Source of the DNA: Thermococcus sp. Bubb.Bath
GTDB lineage: Archaea > Methanobacteriota_B > Thermococci > Thermococcales > Thermococcaceae
Length of the DNA: 64,000 nucleotides
Assembly: GCF_012027595.1 (NCBI RefSeq)
Contig: NZ_SNUR01000001.1
Location: 372,001-436,000 of the forward strand
Reading direction: 5' to 3'
Shown one piece after another: positions 16,184-24,724 of the stretch. Within the stretch, counting starts at the first letter, position 1; each line of letters opens with the position of its first letter. The notes under the pieces are model-generated. The model did not search any database and was not told where the DNA came from. It was given only the letters and a program-made list of their open reading frames with translations. The translations under genes were made by a program, and so were the position numbers.

Positions 16184-16690
16184 TCACCACTCCAGGCTGA
16201 GGGCATCCTCCAGGATTTCCCTGTGGTCAAAGGCCAGCGGGAGCTTCAGGGCCTCCTCCACTGGAAACACGGAGACCTCTTTGGCGTCGTCGCCAGCTTT
16301 CAGCTCGCCCTCCCCGATACAGAGAAACGCAACCGTGACTGTGTGCCCCCTCGGATCCCTATCCGGCCTTGAGTAAACACCAACCACTTTCACCGGCCTC
16401 ACTTCAATCCCTGTTTCTTCCTTAACCTCCCGAAGAAGGGCCTCTTCGACGGTTTCCCCGTACTCGACGAAGCCGCCGGGAAGGGCGTAGTGGTCCTTGA
16501 ATGGCTCGTTCTTCCGCTTTATCAGAACGACCCCGTTGTTGTAGATTATCACTGCATCGACCGTTAGGCCTATACACCGGTGGACTCCGGCCTTAAAGCC
16601 GTGCTTCTCAGCCAGCTCCCTCGCTTCCTCTTGGAAGGTGGTTACATCCGCCCCCTTTGGGGCCTTTATTAAGAGAACGTACCTATCCAT
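16184..16690 (-). CDS. NUDIX hydrolase, ADP-ribose pyrophosphatase-like
   Basis: A 168-residue protein with a complete Nudix box spanning about residues 78-100: G-FVEYG-E-TVEEALL-REVKEETGI. Before it sits LPGGF. The sequence after the box (VYSRPDRDPRGHTVTVAFLC) is typical of archaeal ADP-ribose pyrophosphatases, which split ADP-ribose to AMP and ribose 5-phosphate with Mg2+. An extra N-terminal segment of about 45 residues (KAPKGADVTTFQEEA) precedes the Nudix fold. The ATG at 16690 has GAGGTGG upstream. Substrate preference cannot be settled by motif alone. Confidence 0.87.
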   Translation of the reverse strand: MDRYVLLIKAPKGADVTTFQEEARELAEKHGFKAGVHRCIGLTVDAVIIYNNGVVLIKRKNEPFKDHYALPGGFVEYGETVEEALLREVKEETGIEVRPVKVVGVYSRPDRDPRGHTVTVAFLCIGEGELKAGDDAKEVSVFPVEEALKLPLAFDHREILEDALSLEW

Positions 16691-16774
16691 ACCCACCACC
16701 TCAGTGACGTCCCTTCTCTTCATTATTCAGCGTGCTGACGTTTCATCATCGGCAGACAAATTATGGCTTGGGGT

Positions 16775-17596
16775 TTATACCCTTTTCACCCCAACCTTTA
16801 TTGCCAGCTTATTAATTTCATCCATCGAGAGGTTTATACTCCTGCGCGCTAGGAAGAGGGCAGTGAATGCAACGGCCCGTTTTAGGGCCTGAATGAAAGG
16901 ACATCTAAGGTAGAACCCCGCAAATGCGCCCAAGAAAACGTCACCTGCTCCAGTTGACTCGTCCACTTCAACTCGGATCGGATGGAAGGAGTACTCCTTC
17001 CCTCTCATGAAAGCCCTTCCCCCCTCAGGCCCGTTTGAAAGCAGGAGCACCTCAACCGCGTTCGGGGAGAAGTTCCTTAGGTAATCGAACTCGGAAACGT
17101 CCGCGTGTAGGACTCTCAAACCCTCCAGCGTTGAGCCATCAAAAGACCCGTATGAGACCTCTCCCTGTCCGGTAGAGCGTATGAACCCCTGAAGGTCTGC
17201 CCCTACAAAGGGGAACCTCCTCACCGCCCTTCTTACGAGTTCTGGATCCACCTCCCCGGCAACGGGGTTGATAAGAACTGCGTCGTAATTACCGGAGGGT
17301 AGTTCTTCAATGGGCGAAGCCCTCCCAAGCAGTCTCAGCTCCTTCCGGTTCCCGTCGAGGTAGGTCAGCTCGTAGGTGGTTGTATTCTCCGATGGGATCA
17401 CTTTCAGTTTTCCGATTGATTCAAGCTCCGAAATCCAGCTTTCTGGAAGTTCCGAGAAGGATGTCAGTATCTCAACGTTGCAAAAGTGGGAGAGGGCCAG
17501 GGCCGAGTAGTAGGCTCCACCCCCAAGCCTTTCAATGCTCTCTCCACGTTTCTTCACGATGTCCCTGACGACGTGGCCGATTACAAGGCACTTCAT
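16775..17596 (-). CDS. PfkB-family carbohydrate/nucleoside kinase
   Basis: A 273-residue ribokinase-fold protein. It shows the N-terminal [12 protein letters not shown] (GG switch), a shortened lid, and the ATP/anion-hole motif [16 protein letters not shown] near residue 215, where the Asp of GAGD is the catalytic base. At 273 residues it is on the short side for PfkB sugar kinases. The phosphate acceptor may be a sugar, nucleoside or inositol; nothing here decides it. The ATG at 17596 follows GGTGG. Confidence 0.85.
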   Translation of the reverse strand: MKCLVIGHVVRDIVKKRGESIERLGGGAYYSALALSHFCNVEILTSFSELPESWISELESIGKLKVIPSENTTTYELTYLDGNRKELRLLGRASPIEELPSGNYDAVLINPVAGEVDPELVRRAVRRFPFVGADLQGFIRSTGQGEVSYGSFDGSTLEGLRVLHADVSEFDYLRNFSPNAVEVLLLSNGPEGGRAFMRGKEYSFHPIRVEVDESTGAGDVFLGAFAGFYLRCPFIQALKRAVAFTALFLARRSINLSMDEINKLAIKVGVKRV

Positions 17597-17678
17597 ACTA
17601 CCACCTGCTCATCACGGTCCAGTCGGGAATGCTGGATGTTATCATTGCGTGAAGTCTTGGAACCGGAAGATATAAGCC

Positions 17679-18683
17679 TCACTCAAACCCCGGCCTTTTG
17701 ACGTTCAAGACTTCCCTGTTCACAAGGGTTGGTGGGACTTCTCCGTTCTTGAAGGCTATGAGGTTCCTTGCAACGAGCCCTGCCATTCCCTCCCTCGCTC
17801 CGTAGGTGGCGCTCCCTATGTGTGGTGCCAGAACGACGTTCTTAAGGCTGAATAGCCCCTCGTTGTAGTATGGCTCCTCCTCGAAGACATCCAGGCCGGC
17901 ACCTGCGATCCAACCCTCTTTGAGGGCCTTGATGAGTGCCTGGGTGTCCACAACCTTGCCGCGCGCTATGTTGACCAGAATTGCCGTCGGCTTCATGAGC
18001 TTCAAGTGCTCCTCGTTTATCATGTGGTGGGTTTCTTTCGTGAGAGGAACTGCTAGGACAACGAAGTCACTCTCCCTCAAAAGCTCTTCAAGGGATCTGA
18101 ACTCCGCTCCGAGCTCCATCTCGACATCTGGTTTTCTGCTCCTTGCGTTGTAGAGGATTCTCATGTCAAATCCCTTTGCCCTCCTAGCTATCGCTTGGCC
18201 TATCCTTCCGAAGCCGACTATCCCAATCGTCTTGCCGTAGACGTCATGGCCGAGGTACATAAGCGGGTGCCAGGCCACGCCGCGCCTCTTCCACTCTCCA
18301 GAGCGGACGAAGTTGTCCGCCTCAACGAGTCTCCTGGCGGTGGCTAAGAGGAGAGTCCAAGCGAAGTCTGCGGTAGCGTTTGTGAGGACGTTGGGCGTGT
18401 TGGTGACGTAGATTCCGCGCTTGGTCGCCTCTTCAATGTCAACGTTGTCGTAGCCGACGGCGTAATTTGCCACTATCCTTAGTTTTGGGGCGGCGTCGAA
18501 TATCTCGGTGTCTATTCTCTCGCTCAACATTGTAACGAGGGCGTCAACATTTCTCACCTGCTCAAGGAGGACTTCCCGCGGTATCTCATGCTCGTCCTCC
18601 CAGACTTCGACATCGAAGTGCTCCTTCAAGAGCTCTATCCCGTTCTCGGGAATCCTGCGCGTGATGAACACCTTCGGCTTCAC
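17679..18683 (-). CDS. gyaR: Glyoxylate reductase
   Basis: A 334-residue D-2-hydroxyacid dehydrogenase, very close to the Thermococcus litoralis glyoxylate reductase as I remember its sequence ([14 protein letters not shown] start, APHIGSAT near the end). It reduces glyoxylate to glycolate with NAD(P)H. The cofactor loop is [13 protein letters not shown] (about 153-165). The catalytic triad is Arg in NIARGKVVD, Glu in FEEEPY and His in APHIGS. The start was set at GTG 18683 because GGTGG lies five bases upstream and this matches the family N-terminus. Confidence 0.93.
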   Translation of the reverse strand: MKPKVFITRRIPENGIELLKEHFDVEVWEDEHEIPREVLLEQVRNVDALVTMLSERIDTEIFDAAPKLRIVANYAVGYDNVDIEEATKRGIYVTNTPNVLTNATADFAWTLLLATARRLVEADNFVRSGEWKRRGVAWHPLMYLGHDVYGKTIGIVGFGRIGQAIARRAKGFDMRILYNARSRKPDVEMELGAEFRSLEELLRESDFVVLAVPLTKETHHMINEEHLKLMKPTAILVNIARGKVVDTQALIKALKEGWIAGAGLDVFEEEPYYNEGLFSLKNVVLAPHIGSATYGAREGMAGLVARNLIAFKNGEVPPTLVNREVLNVKRPGFE

Positions 18684-18730
18684 TTCAACCACCGAAGAAA
18701 AAGTTAAAAGAGAGGTTTAAGGATTTGTCC

Positions 18731-18907
18731 TCAATCGAAATCCCATATCGTCCTCCCCTTGTAGAACATCATGACGTAGCCACAGTTCTTGCAGATGACG
18801 ATCTTGACCTTGTGGGCTGTAAAGCCCCACTTGCTGTCAAGTTTGCCCTCCTCGACCTGGAAGTCTGTACCCCCACAGAGGGGACACTTAAGCTGTCTTT
18901 TCTCCAC
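18731..18907 (-). CDS. Small zinc-ribbon protein
   Basis: About 58 residues with two cysteine pairs, CPLCGG near the start and CKNCGY about 30 residues later, separated by a strand-rich stretch (GFTAHKVKIVI). This is a classical zinc ribbon with no other domain. Such proteins often bind nucleic acid or partner proteins; the function is not known. A GTG at 18907 follows GGTGAT by four bases; an ATG at 18919 is possible. The TATA box at 18938-18946 places the transcript start close to either. Confidence 0.65.
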   Translation of the reverse strand: MEKRQLKCPLCGGTDFQVEEGKLDSKWGFTAHKVKIVICKNCGYVMMFYKGRTIWDFD

Positions 18908-18937
18908 AGCAATCACCATTGTTACTACTCGATGGAA

Positions 18938-18946
18938 GTATAAATG
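18938..18946 (-). promoter_or_regulatory. TATA box of the zinc-ribbon gene
   Basis: ATTTATACT on the minus strand lies about 30 bases upstream of the GTG start at 18907 and about 22 bases before the alternative ATG. This gives a very short or absent leader. The divergent methyltransferase gene uses a different box at 18973-18981 (TTAAACATA), 26 bases before its ATG. Confidence 0.5.
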
Positions 18947-18998
18947 GCTTTCGTTTGACACCGGGAAACCTCTTAAACATAGGCACAGACTTAGGCAC

Positions 18999-20264
18999 AT
19001 GAAGGTCACTGGAGAGATCATGGGAATAAGCGAGAACGGTCTTGGAGTTCTAAAATACGAAGACAGGGAGTTTTATGTCCCCTTCGCATATCCTGGAGAC
19101 GTTGTCAGCGTCAAGAAGGCAAAGCGCCGATTCGGCAGAAAAATCGCAACCGATTTTGGCCTCATTGAGGAATCTCCTCTTCGTCAGAGGCCCAGGTGCG
19201 TTCATTTTGGAAGATGCGGCGGCTGTCTCTGGCAGGGGTTGAAGTATAAGGAACAGCTCCTGCTCAAGGCCGGGGCTTTTGAGAGGATAACTGGGATAAG
19301 CGCCGAGATTAAGGGCTCGCCCAGGATATGGAGCTTTCGCAACGTGAGCAACTTCATAGCAACCACCTCTGGAATTGGGCTGAAAGAGTACGGCAATCCT
19401 CTCGGGGTGGTAGGGCTAACAGAGTGCCCAGTCTTTTCAAAGAAGACACCCAAATATTTGGATGCTCTGAAGGGCTTCCTCAGCGAGACCAGTCTTAAAC
19501 CGTGGGATCTAAGGAGAAAAACCGGCGAAGTCCACTATCTGCAAGTGAAGGAGGGCAAGTTCACGGGAGATGTTATGGTAAACCTCATCGCCCACGTGAA
19601 GCCATCTGGGGGAGTTCTTGAGGTGTTTAAGGGCTATTTCTCCTTTGCCGACTCCCTCTACTGGAGCGTTAAGGAGAATGAGAGGGACGATCCGCGCGGC
19701 GATGCCCAACTCGTGGCTGGAGAGCCTTACATCCGCGAGCGGGTTGAGGACGTTACTTACCTCATCCGCCCCAACAGCTTCTTCCAGACCAACAGCTACG
19801 CTTTACATATCCTTTTGAAGGCTGTGGAGGGCTTTACGGAAGGTGAGAAGGTTCTCGACCTCTACGCCGGCGTCGGGACATTTGGCATTTATCTCGCGAA
19901 GAGGGGCTTCGAGGTTGAAGGCGTCGAAGTCAACCCCTTCGCGGTGGAGGTGGCTAACAAGAACGCTGAGCTCAACGGCGCCGGGGCTAGATTTATGGTG
20001 GGAAAGGCAGAGGAGACGCCGATAGGAGAGTACGACACCGTGATAGTTGACCCGCCGCGTAAGGGGCTGAATGAGGCCGGAGAGCTGCTCGTTAAAAGCG
20101 GAGTTGAGAACGTGGTTTACGTCTCCTGCAACCCAAGGGCCTTCAAGCTCGACTACGAGAACCACCTGAAGAAGACCTACCGTGTCGAGGATACCGTCCT
20201 CATCGACATGTTCCCCCACACGCCGCACGTTGAGGCAGCAGTAAAACTGAAGAAGAAATGGTAG
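18999..20264 (+). CDS. RNA (uracil-C5) methyltransferase, TrmA/RlmD family (copy 1)
   Basis: A 421-residue protein. It begins with a TRAM-like beta domain, then an Fe-S cluster motif CVHFGRCGGCLWQ (about residues 67-79), the SAM motif VLDLYAGVGTFGIYLA, NPFAVEVANKNAE, VIVDPPRKGL, the catalytic cysteine in VYVSCNPRAF and the base Glu in HTPHVEAAVKL. Thermococcales have two or more such enzymes, one for U54 of tRNA and others for 23S rRNA; I cannot assign this copy. The ATG at 18999 has no Shine-Dalgarno site but a TATA-like box 26 bases upstream, so the mRNA is probably leaderless. A paralogue lies at 50989-52269. Confidence 0.9.
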   Translation: MKVTGEIMGISENGLGVLKYEDREFYVPFAYPGDVVSVKKAKRRFGRKIATDFGLIEESPLRQRPRCVHFGRCGGCLWQGLKYKEQLLLKAGAFERITGISAEIKGSPRIWSFRNVSNFIATTSGIGLKEYGNPLGVVGLTECPVFSKKTPKYLDALKGFLSETSLKPWDLRRKTGEVHYLQVKEGKFTGDVMVNLIAHVKPSGGVLEVFKGYFSFADSLYWSVKENERDDPRGDAQLVAGEPYIRERVEDVTYLIRPNSFFQTNSYALHILLKAVEGFTEGEKVLDLYAGVGTFGIYLAKRGFEVEGVEVNPFAVEVANKNAELNGAGARFMVGKAEETPIGEYDTVIVDPPRKGLNEAGELLVKSGVENVVYVSCNPRAFKLDYENHLKKTYRVEDTVLIDMFPHTPHVEAAVKLKKKW

Positions 20265-20267
20265 GCC

Positions 20268-22064
20268 TCAAACGGCCTTCCAGAACGGATCCTGCTGGGC
20301 CTTCACCTTCGCAGTCATCTTCAGGGCTTTTATGTCGGTCTCGTCGAGCTCGTTCTTGAGCTGCTTCGCCAGCAGAACGACGTCGTTCTTGCTCAAATCC
20401 ACGTAGAGGGTTTCGCCTGGGTGGATGTGTCTGCCCACCATCGCTCCTTCTATAGCAACCGCGACCGCGTCGCCCTTCTTCGCCTCCTGGACGAAGTCGT
20501 TCTTGTTCTTTATCGACTTGATGACGCCGACCTTCTGGCCGTTCTGCTTGATGAGGACAACACCGGGCTTTATTCTACCTTCCACGACCTCAACCCCCAC
20601 TATGGCAGGGTGGCTCCTCCTGAAGACGTAGCGCTCATCTGGGTAGAGCCTGATGACACCGGGGAAGGTGACGTTCTTGAGGAGCTCGCGCTTCCTCTTC
20701 TCTTCCTCCTCTTTGACCCAGGCCTCGTAGTCCTCTATGAGCTTGTAGATGATGTTGCCGACGAAGATGGGCACGCCCTTGGCGTTCGCAACCTCCTCAG
20801 CGTCCTCGTTGACCTTGACGTTGAAGCCGAGGACGACGCCGTACTTCGGCTCCTCCTCTTTGACGCTCAGGGCCTCCATAACGTCCGTCTTGCTGATGTT
20901 GCCGACGTCGGCCTTCCTTATTGGGATGTTCTTCTCTCCGAGCTCCTTGCTGAGGGCCTCAAGGCTTCCAAGGGTGTCGGCCTTGACGATGACGCCGACC
21001 TTTCCGGTGCTTATGACGACGCTCTGTATCTGGCTGAGTATCTCCTCTTTGGCCTTCTCAATCTCCTCCTCGGAGCGGGCCGCTATGACCGGAGAACCTG
21101 CAAGGGCCTCTTCCAGGCCGGGCGCGGCTACCTTGATACCTGCCGCTGCAACCACTTCATCCACCTGGTCAAAGCGGAACCTTGGGTCCCTTATCTCGTC
21201 GAGGGGCTTGGGCTTGAGCAGGGCGCGGATTTTGGTCACTATCGCCTTGTCCTTCCCGCCGACAACTATGGTGTCGTCTTTCCTGAGGGTTCCGTCATAG
21301 ATGATGACGTCTATCGTGGTTCCGAGTCCGAGCTCCTCGCGAACTTCGAGAATGGTGCCGCGCGCGGGGCCCTCCACCTCTATCTTAAGCTTCTCCTCGA
21401 GGTACTTCTGTGAAAGGCCAGCTATGAGAACCAGCAGTTCTGGAACACCGATGCCGTACTTGGCGGAAATCGGCACTATCGCCAGCTCGCGTGTAAAGTC
21501 CTGGACGCGGTCGAAGCGGTTGGCGTTGAAGCCCATCTCGTAGAACTTCCCGATGAGCTCCCAGAGCTTGGTTTCGAGTTCTTGCTGTGCTCCCTGGTCC
21601 TGCTTCTTGATGTTGACGAGGAAGGGCTCGTCCTCCTTGACCTTCCAGCCCTTTATCCTGTCTATCTTGTTTGCGGCGACTATGAAGGGTGTCCTGTTCT
21701 TTCTGAGTATCTCGATGCTCTCTATCGTCTGCGGCTGAAAGCCCTCGTTGATGTCCACGATGAGAACCGCGAGGTCGGCGAGGCTCCCTCCCCTAGCCCT
21801 GAGGCTCGTGAATGCCTCGTGACCGGGGGTATCTATGAATAGCAGTCCGGGAAGCTTTATCTCTCCCTTCCAGAGCTTGATGAGCGGCCCGGCAAGGGTC
21901 CGAACGGTCTCTATCGGAACCTCAGTGGCCCCTATGTGCTGGGTTATTCCTCCCGCTTCATTACTTGCTACATTAGTATGTCTTATCTTATCAAGCAAGG
22001 TAGTCTTGCCGTGATCCACGTGGCCGAGAACCGCGATGATGGGCTGTCTAATCCTCTTCGCCAT
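20268..22064 (-). CDS. infB: Translation initiation factor IF-2 (aIF5B)
   Basis: A 598-residue GTPase that helps join ribosomal subunits at the start codon. G motifs are all visible: GHVDHGKTTLLDKI, GGITQHIGAT, DTPGHE and NKID. The carboxy half (KIRALLKPKPL, GVEVVEGRIKPG) holds domains II-IV. No intein interrupts the P-loop, although several Thermococcales infB genes carry one. The ATG at 22064 follows AGGTGAG by four bases. It keeps the order infB after ndk seen in other euryarchaea but is separated from ndk by an opposite-strand membrane gene. Confidence 0.95.
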   Translation of the reverse strand: MAKRIRQPIIAVLGHVDHGKTTLLDKIRHTNVASNEAGGITQHIGATEVPIETVRTLAGPLIKLWKGEIKLPGLLFIDTPGHEAFTSLRARGGSLADLAVLIVDINEGFQPQTIESIEILRKNRTPFIVAANKIDRIKGWKVKEDEPFLVNIKKQDQGAQQELETKLWELIGKFYEMGFNANRFDRVQDFTRELAIVPISAKYGIGVPELLVLIAGLSQKYLEEKLKIEVEGPARGTILEVREELGLGTTIDVIIYDGTLRKDDTIVVGGKDKAIVTKIRALLKPKPLDEIRDPRFRFDQVDEVVAAAGIKVAAPGLEEALAGSPVIAARSEEEIEKAKEEILSQIQSVVISTGKVGVIVKADTLGSLEALSKELGEKNIPIRKADVGNISKTDVMEALSVKEEEPKYGVVLGFNVKVNEDAEEVANAKGVPIFVGNIIYKLIEDYEAWVKEEEEKRKRELLKNVTFPGVIRLYPDERYVFRRSHPAIVGVEVVEGRIKPGVVLIKQNGQKVGVIKSIKNKNDFVQEAKKGDAVAVAIEGAMVGRHIHPGETLYVDLSKNDVVLLAKQLKNELDETDIKALKMTAKVKAQQDPFWKAV

Positions 22065-22094
22065 TTCTCTCACCTGAGCTAAAATCAGGTGTGG

Positions 22095-22104
22095 GCTTTT
22101 AAAG
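22095..22104 (-). promoter_or_regulatory. TATA box of infB
   Basis: The minus strand reads CCCTTTAAAAGCC here. It is about 35 bases upstream of the infB ATG, giving a leader of roughly 10-15 bases that holds the AGGTGAG site. The divergent membrane gene has its own TATTAAAA box at 22118-22125, about 30 bases before its start. infB therefore has a dedicated promoter rather than depending on ndk. Confidence 0.55.
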
Positions 22105-22153
22105 GGTTCGGCGCGAGTATTAAAAACTACTGTAGTAATTCCGCCCGGTGGTG

Positions 22154-22993
22154 ATGATAGGGTTGCTCATAGGCACGGGAATTGGGTTGCTTTTGGCGGC
22201 CATCTACGGCAGGCTCAAGGGGATGGCGGGAGAAATCGAGATGGCGGTCCTGATACCGTTCTTCACATACCTGCTCTCGCTCCAGTTCTACGGAAACTTT
22301 GACGTGCCTGGGGCTGTTGCCGTGGTTTCAACGCCCATCGGGGACTTCGTTCAGAGCAGGTTCTCAATCGGTCTGGATACCGCTCTTGCAGCGCTCGTGG
22401 CCTTAACCTATGTCTGGATCCGCTCGAAGGGTGCCCTCAGCGTGGATGAATACCAGGGCCTCGGTCTCTTCCTCTGGGCGGCCTTTGGAATGGACGTGGG
22501 CCTAATGGCAACGGCGGGACCAGTCTTTATGGGAACCGGCTTCGTTATACTGGCAGTTGTGCTTATTCTCCACGCAAGAAAACCCGGCCGCGATCTAAGG
22601 GCTGTCCCGTGCGGAGGAGAGCTAAGGGAACTCGCCGAAAGGGAAGGTTTCGGTTGTCTGAGTGATAAAGTCAGCTACGGTGTTTACAAAATCGGTAGTG
22701 CTCTGGTGGTCGGCGGAAAGCTCCCGGAGGAGTTCCCGCGCTGGAGGAAGGTCGTGGAATGCATGTTAGCTGTTCCCTCTTCGGGTATATGGGATAAAGC
22801 TTTAGGCTACGGGTTCGCGTTTCTTCCTGGTATCGTTGGTGTTTTTATGAAGCCGGGGCTGCTGGCTTCATCTTTGATTATAGTGCTCGCTTTCGCCCTG
22901 ATGGTGATCGTGGGCAGTTATCGCGTGGGGAGAACGAAGAGAAGCCTTCCTGAAGAATGTAGAGAGGTCATGGACGAATACGCGAAGTTTTAA
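22154..22993 (+). CDS. Hypothetical polytopic membrane protein
   Basis: About 279 residues that I do not assign. Five or more hydrophobic helices lie at the start (LLIGTGIGLLLAAIYG, VLIPFFTYLLSLQFYG), middle (LGLFLWAAFGMDVGLMATAG, GTGFVILAVVLIL) and near the end (LLASSLIIVLAFALMVIVG). A soluble loop of about 60 residues with Cys at VPCGG and GFGCLSD sits between. Start choice is uncertain (GTG 22148, ATG 22154, TTG 22163). The gene sits on the plus strand between ndk and infB, a pair that is adjacent in other euryarchaea, so it may be an insertion. Confidence 0.65.
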   Translation: MIGLLIGTGIGLLLAAIYGRLKGMAGEIEMAVLIPFFTYLLSLQFYGNFDVPGAVAVVSTPIGDFVQSRFSIGLDTALAALVALTYVWIRSKGALSVDEYQGLGLFLWAAFGMDVGLMATAGPVFMGTGFVILAVVLILHARKPGRDLRAVPCGGELRELAEREGFGCLSDKVSYGVYKIGSALVVGGKLPEEFPRWRKVVECMLAVPSSGIWDKALGYGFAFLPGIVGVFMKPGLLASSLIIVLAFALMVIVGSYRVGRTKRSLPEECREVMDEYAKF

Positions 22994-23037
22994 AGGAGGA
23001 AATTTAAAGAGAAGGACAAGAAGGCCGTTGTCATAGA

Positions 23038-23562
23038 TTAGCGCTCTAAGCAGTCCATTTCGTCCATGTACTCTTTCTTTGCCTTCGCGTGGGTGTGGTA
23101 GAACCAGTCGGCGGCCTTGCAGTACTCGAAGAGCTCTTCCGGCCTGAAGTAGAGGTTTATCTCCCTCTCGGCGCTCTCCGGGCTGTCGGAGGCGTGGACG
23201 ACGTTGTATATCGAGTCGCCTATGTCGAGGCCGTAGTCACCGCGTATGCTTCCAGGCTCAGCGTCCTTTGGGTCGGTGGCACCGCACATCTTTCTGACGA
23301 CGCTTATGGCGTATCTTCCTTCAACGACCATGACGACGCTGGGGGCCTTTGTTATGTAGTCTATGAGCGGCTCGAAGAAGGGCTTGCCCTTGTGCTCCTC
23401 ATAGTGCTTCTCTGCCAGCTCCCTCGTTATCCATATCATCTTCATTCCGACGATCTTAAGGCCGCGCTTCTCAAACCTGGAGATTATCTCTCCCATGAGG
23501 CCCCTGACGACGGCATCGGGCTTTAGAATAACGAGGGTTCTCTCTATCCTGTTCTCTGCCAT
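23038..23562 (-). CDS. ndk: Nucleoside diphosphate kinase
   Basis: A 174-residue protein that moves the gamma phosphate of NTPs onto NDPs through a phosphohistidine. The start [20 protein letters not shown] is the family signature, and the active-site histidine lies in [16 protein letters not shown]. It is longer than the ~150-residue bacterial enzyme because of an insert ([12 protein letters not shown]) seen in archaeal forms. The ATG at 23562 follows GGTG by six bases. In Methanothermobacter ndk lies between rpl24e and infB; here it is apart from both. Confidence 0.95.
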   Translation of the reverse strand: MAENRIERTLVILKPDAVVRGLMGEIISRFEKRGLKIVGMKMIWITRELAEKHYEEHKGKPFFEPLIDYITKAPSVVMVVEGRYAISVVRKMCGATDPKDAEPGSIRGDYGLDIGDSIYNVVHASDSPESAEREINLYFRPEELFEYCKAADWFYHTHAKAKKEYMDEMDCLER

Positions 23563-23577
23563 TTCCAACACCGGGTT

Positions 23578-24288
23578 TTATTGATCACTGGGGTTAATAG
23601 GTTTTTTGGAGTCAAAGTCCATCCAGGCCAGGTACCTCTTTGCGACCTCCTCTTGATAGGGGCCGGAGTACGTGAGCTTTCCACCTTCGAGGACGACCAT
23701 CTGGTCTATCCCAAGGTTCAGAGGTATGTGGCTGGCTATGATGAGGCCTGTTTTCTTAGGAAGGTCGTTGAGGGCCTTCGCTATGATTATCCTGCTCGTC
23801 GCGTCAAGGCCGCTGAAGGGTTCGTCCATCAGGATGAGCTCCCTATCGGAAGCCAGGGGCTCTATCATCGCCACCCTCCTCCTAAGGCCCTTTGAAAGCT
23901 CCCCGACACGCTTGAAGGCGTGTTCTTTAAGTCCAAGCGTTTCAACGGCGTTTTTGACGGGTTCCGGGCCGTAGAGATCGGAGAGGTAGTCGATGACGCT
24001 TGAAACCCTCATCATGTAAGGGATATCCTCAACGTCCCTCACGTAGAGCATCCTGGAGTAGAGCCTGGAAGGATTTTCGAAGGGATCAAACCCGAGAACC
24101 TTCACTGAGCCTTCGGTTGGTCTGAGAATTCCGGATAGAACCCTCATTAAGGTGGTCTTTCCGGAACCGTTGGAGCCGAGGAGAAGAATCCTGTTGCCCT
24201 TTAGATCGAGGGTTATTCCATCGAGGGCGACGTTGTAGCGGAACTTCACAGTGAGGTCTTTAGCGCTGGCGAGCTCACGAACGGGCAT
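23578..24288 (-). CDS. ABC transporter ATP-binding protein
   Basis: A 236-residue ATPase. Walker A is LLGSNGSGKTTL (about residue 38), the signature is degenerate (ELSKGLRRRVAM instead of LSGGQ), Walker B is LILMDEPFSGLDA and the switch histidine lies in IIASHIPL. This suits an ABC-2 type exporter or natural-product resistance transporter. It overlaps the upstream small secreted-protein gene by 14 bases, and the ATG at 24288 is preceded by GGAGGTGG. Together with the next two genes it forms a three-gene unit. Confidence 0.88.
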   Translation of the reverse strand: MPVRELASAKDLTVKFRYNVALDGITLDLKGNRILLLGSNGSGKTTLMRVLSGILRPTEGSVKVLGFDPFENPSRLYSRMLYVRDVEDIPYMMRVSSVIDYLSDLYGPEPVKNAVETLGLKEHAFKRVGELSKGLRRRVAMIEPLASDRELILMDEPFSGLDATSRIIIAKALNDLPKKTGLIIASHIPLNLGIDQMVVLEGGKLTYSGPYQEEVAKRYLAWMDFDSKKPINPSDQ

Positions 24289-24724
24289 CCACAACCACCT
24301 CCGGGCCGTTTCTGCTTGGAAGAACCCCGCAGGAGTTTGGAATCTCCACGGTAACGTGGAGGTAGAGGAACGGATCCCTCCTGTTGAACTCGAAGCTCAC
24401 CGGCCCTGAGCCCTGGAAAACCCTGCCGTTCATTGTGACGATTTTGATGGTGTAGTTGGCGTTCTCCGGGCAGGCCAGGTTGGCGAGGTTCACGTTCAAC
24501 TCGGTTTTTCCCGCCTTAAGGGGCCAGAAAACGTCGAAGGAGTAGGTAACGTTTTTGTCAACGGCCCTGCCGAACTTCAGGAGCTGGTCCGCCTGATCGA
24601 GCCTTATTTCAGCGTGCATCGAGGACTTAAGGGGACTCCAGTAGGGGATTCCGAGGACGGCGACCGAAGCCGAGAGCAGGAGCGAGAGCACTACCACTGC
24701 CGTGAGGGTTTTTGACCAGTTCAT
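24275..24724 (-). CDS. Hypothetical membrane-anchored/secreted protein in ABC operon
   Basis: A 149-residue protein with one N-terminal hydrophobic helix (LTAVVVLSLLLSASVAVLGI) and an exported beta-rich domain carrying two cysteines (LACPEN and NSCGVL) that may form a disulfide. No family is recognised. Its ATG at 24724 overlaps the stop of the permease gene as ATGA, and its 3' end overlaps the ATPase gene. Its position between permease and ATPase suggests an accessory subunit of the exporter, by inference. Confidence 0.7.
   Translation of the reverse strand: MNWSKTLTAVVVLSLLLSASVAVLGIPYWSPLKSSMHAEIRLDQADQLLKFGRAVDKNVTYSFDVFWPLKAGKTELNVNLANLACPENANYTIKIVTMNGRVFQGSGPVSFEFNRRDPFLYLHVTVEIPNSCGVLPSRNGPEVVVDARS

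Noticed and set aside
20421-21413. 330-codon open frame on the plus strand inside infB
   Set aside because: It is antisense to a fully conserved infB, has no ribosome site, and its Asp/Leu/Val-rich composition is that of a reversed G+C-rich gene.
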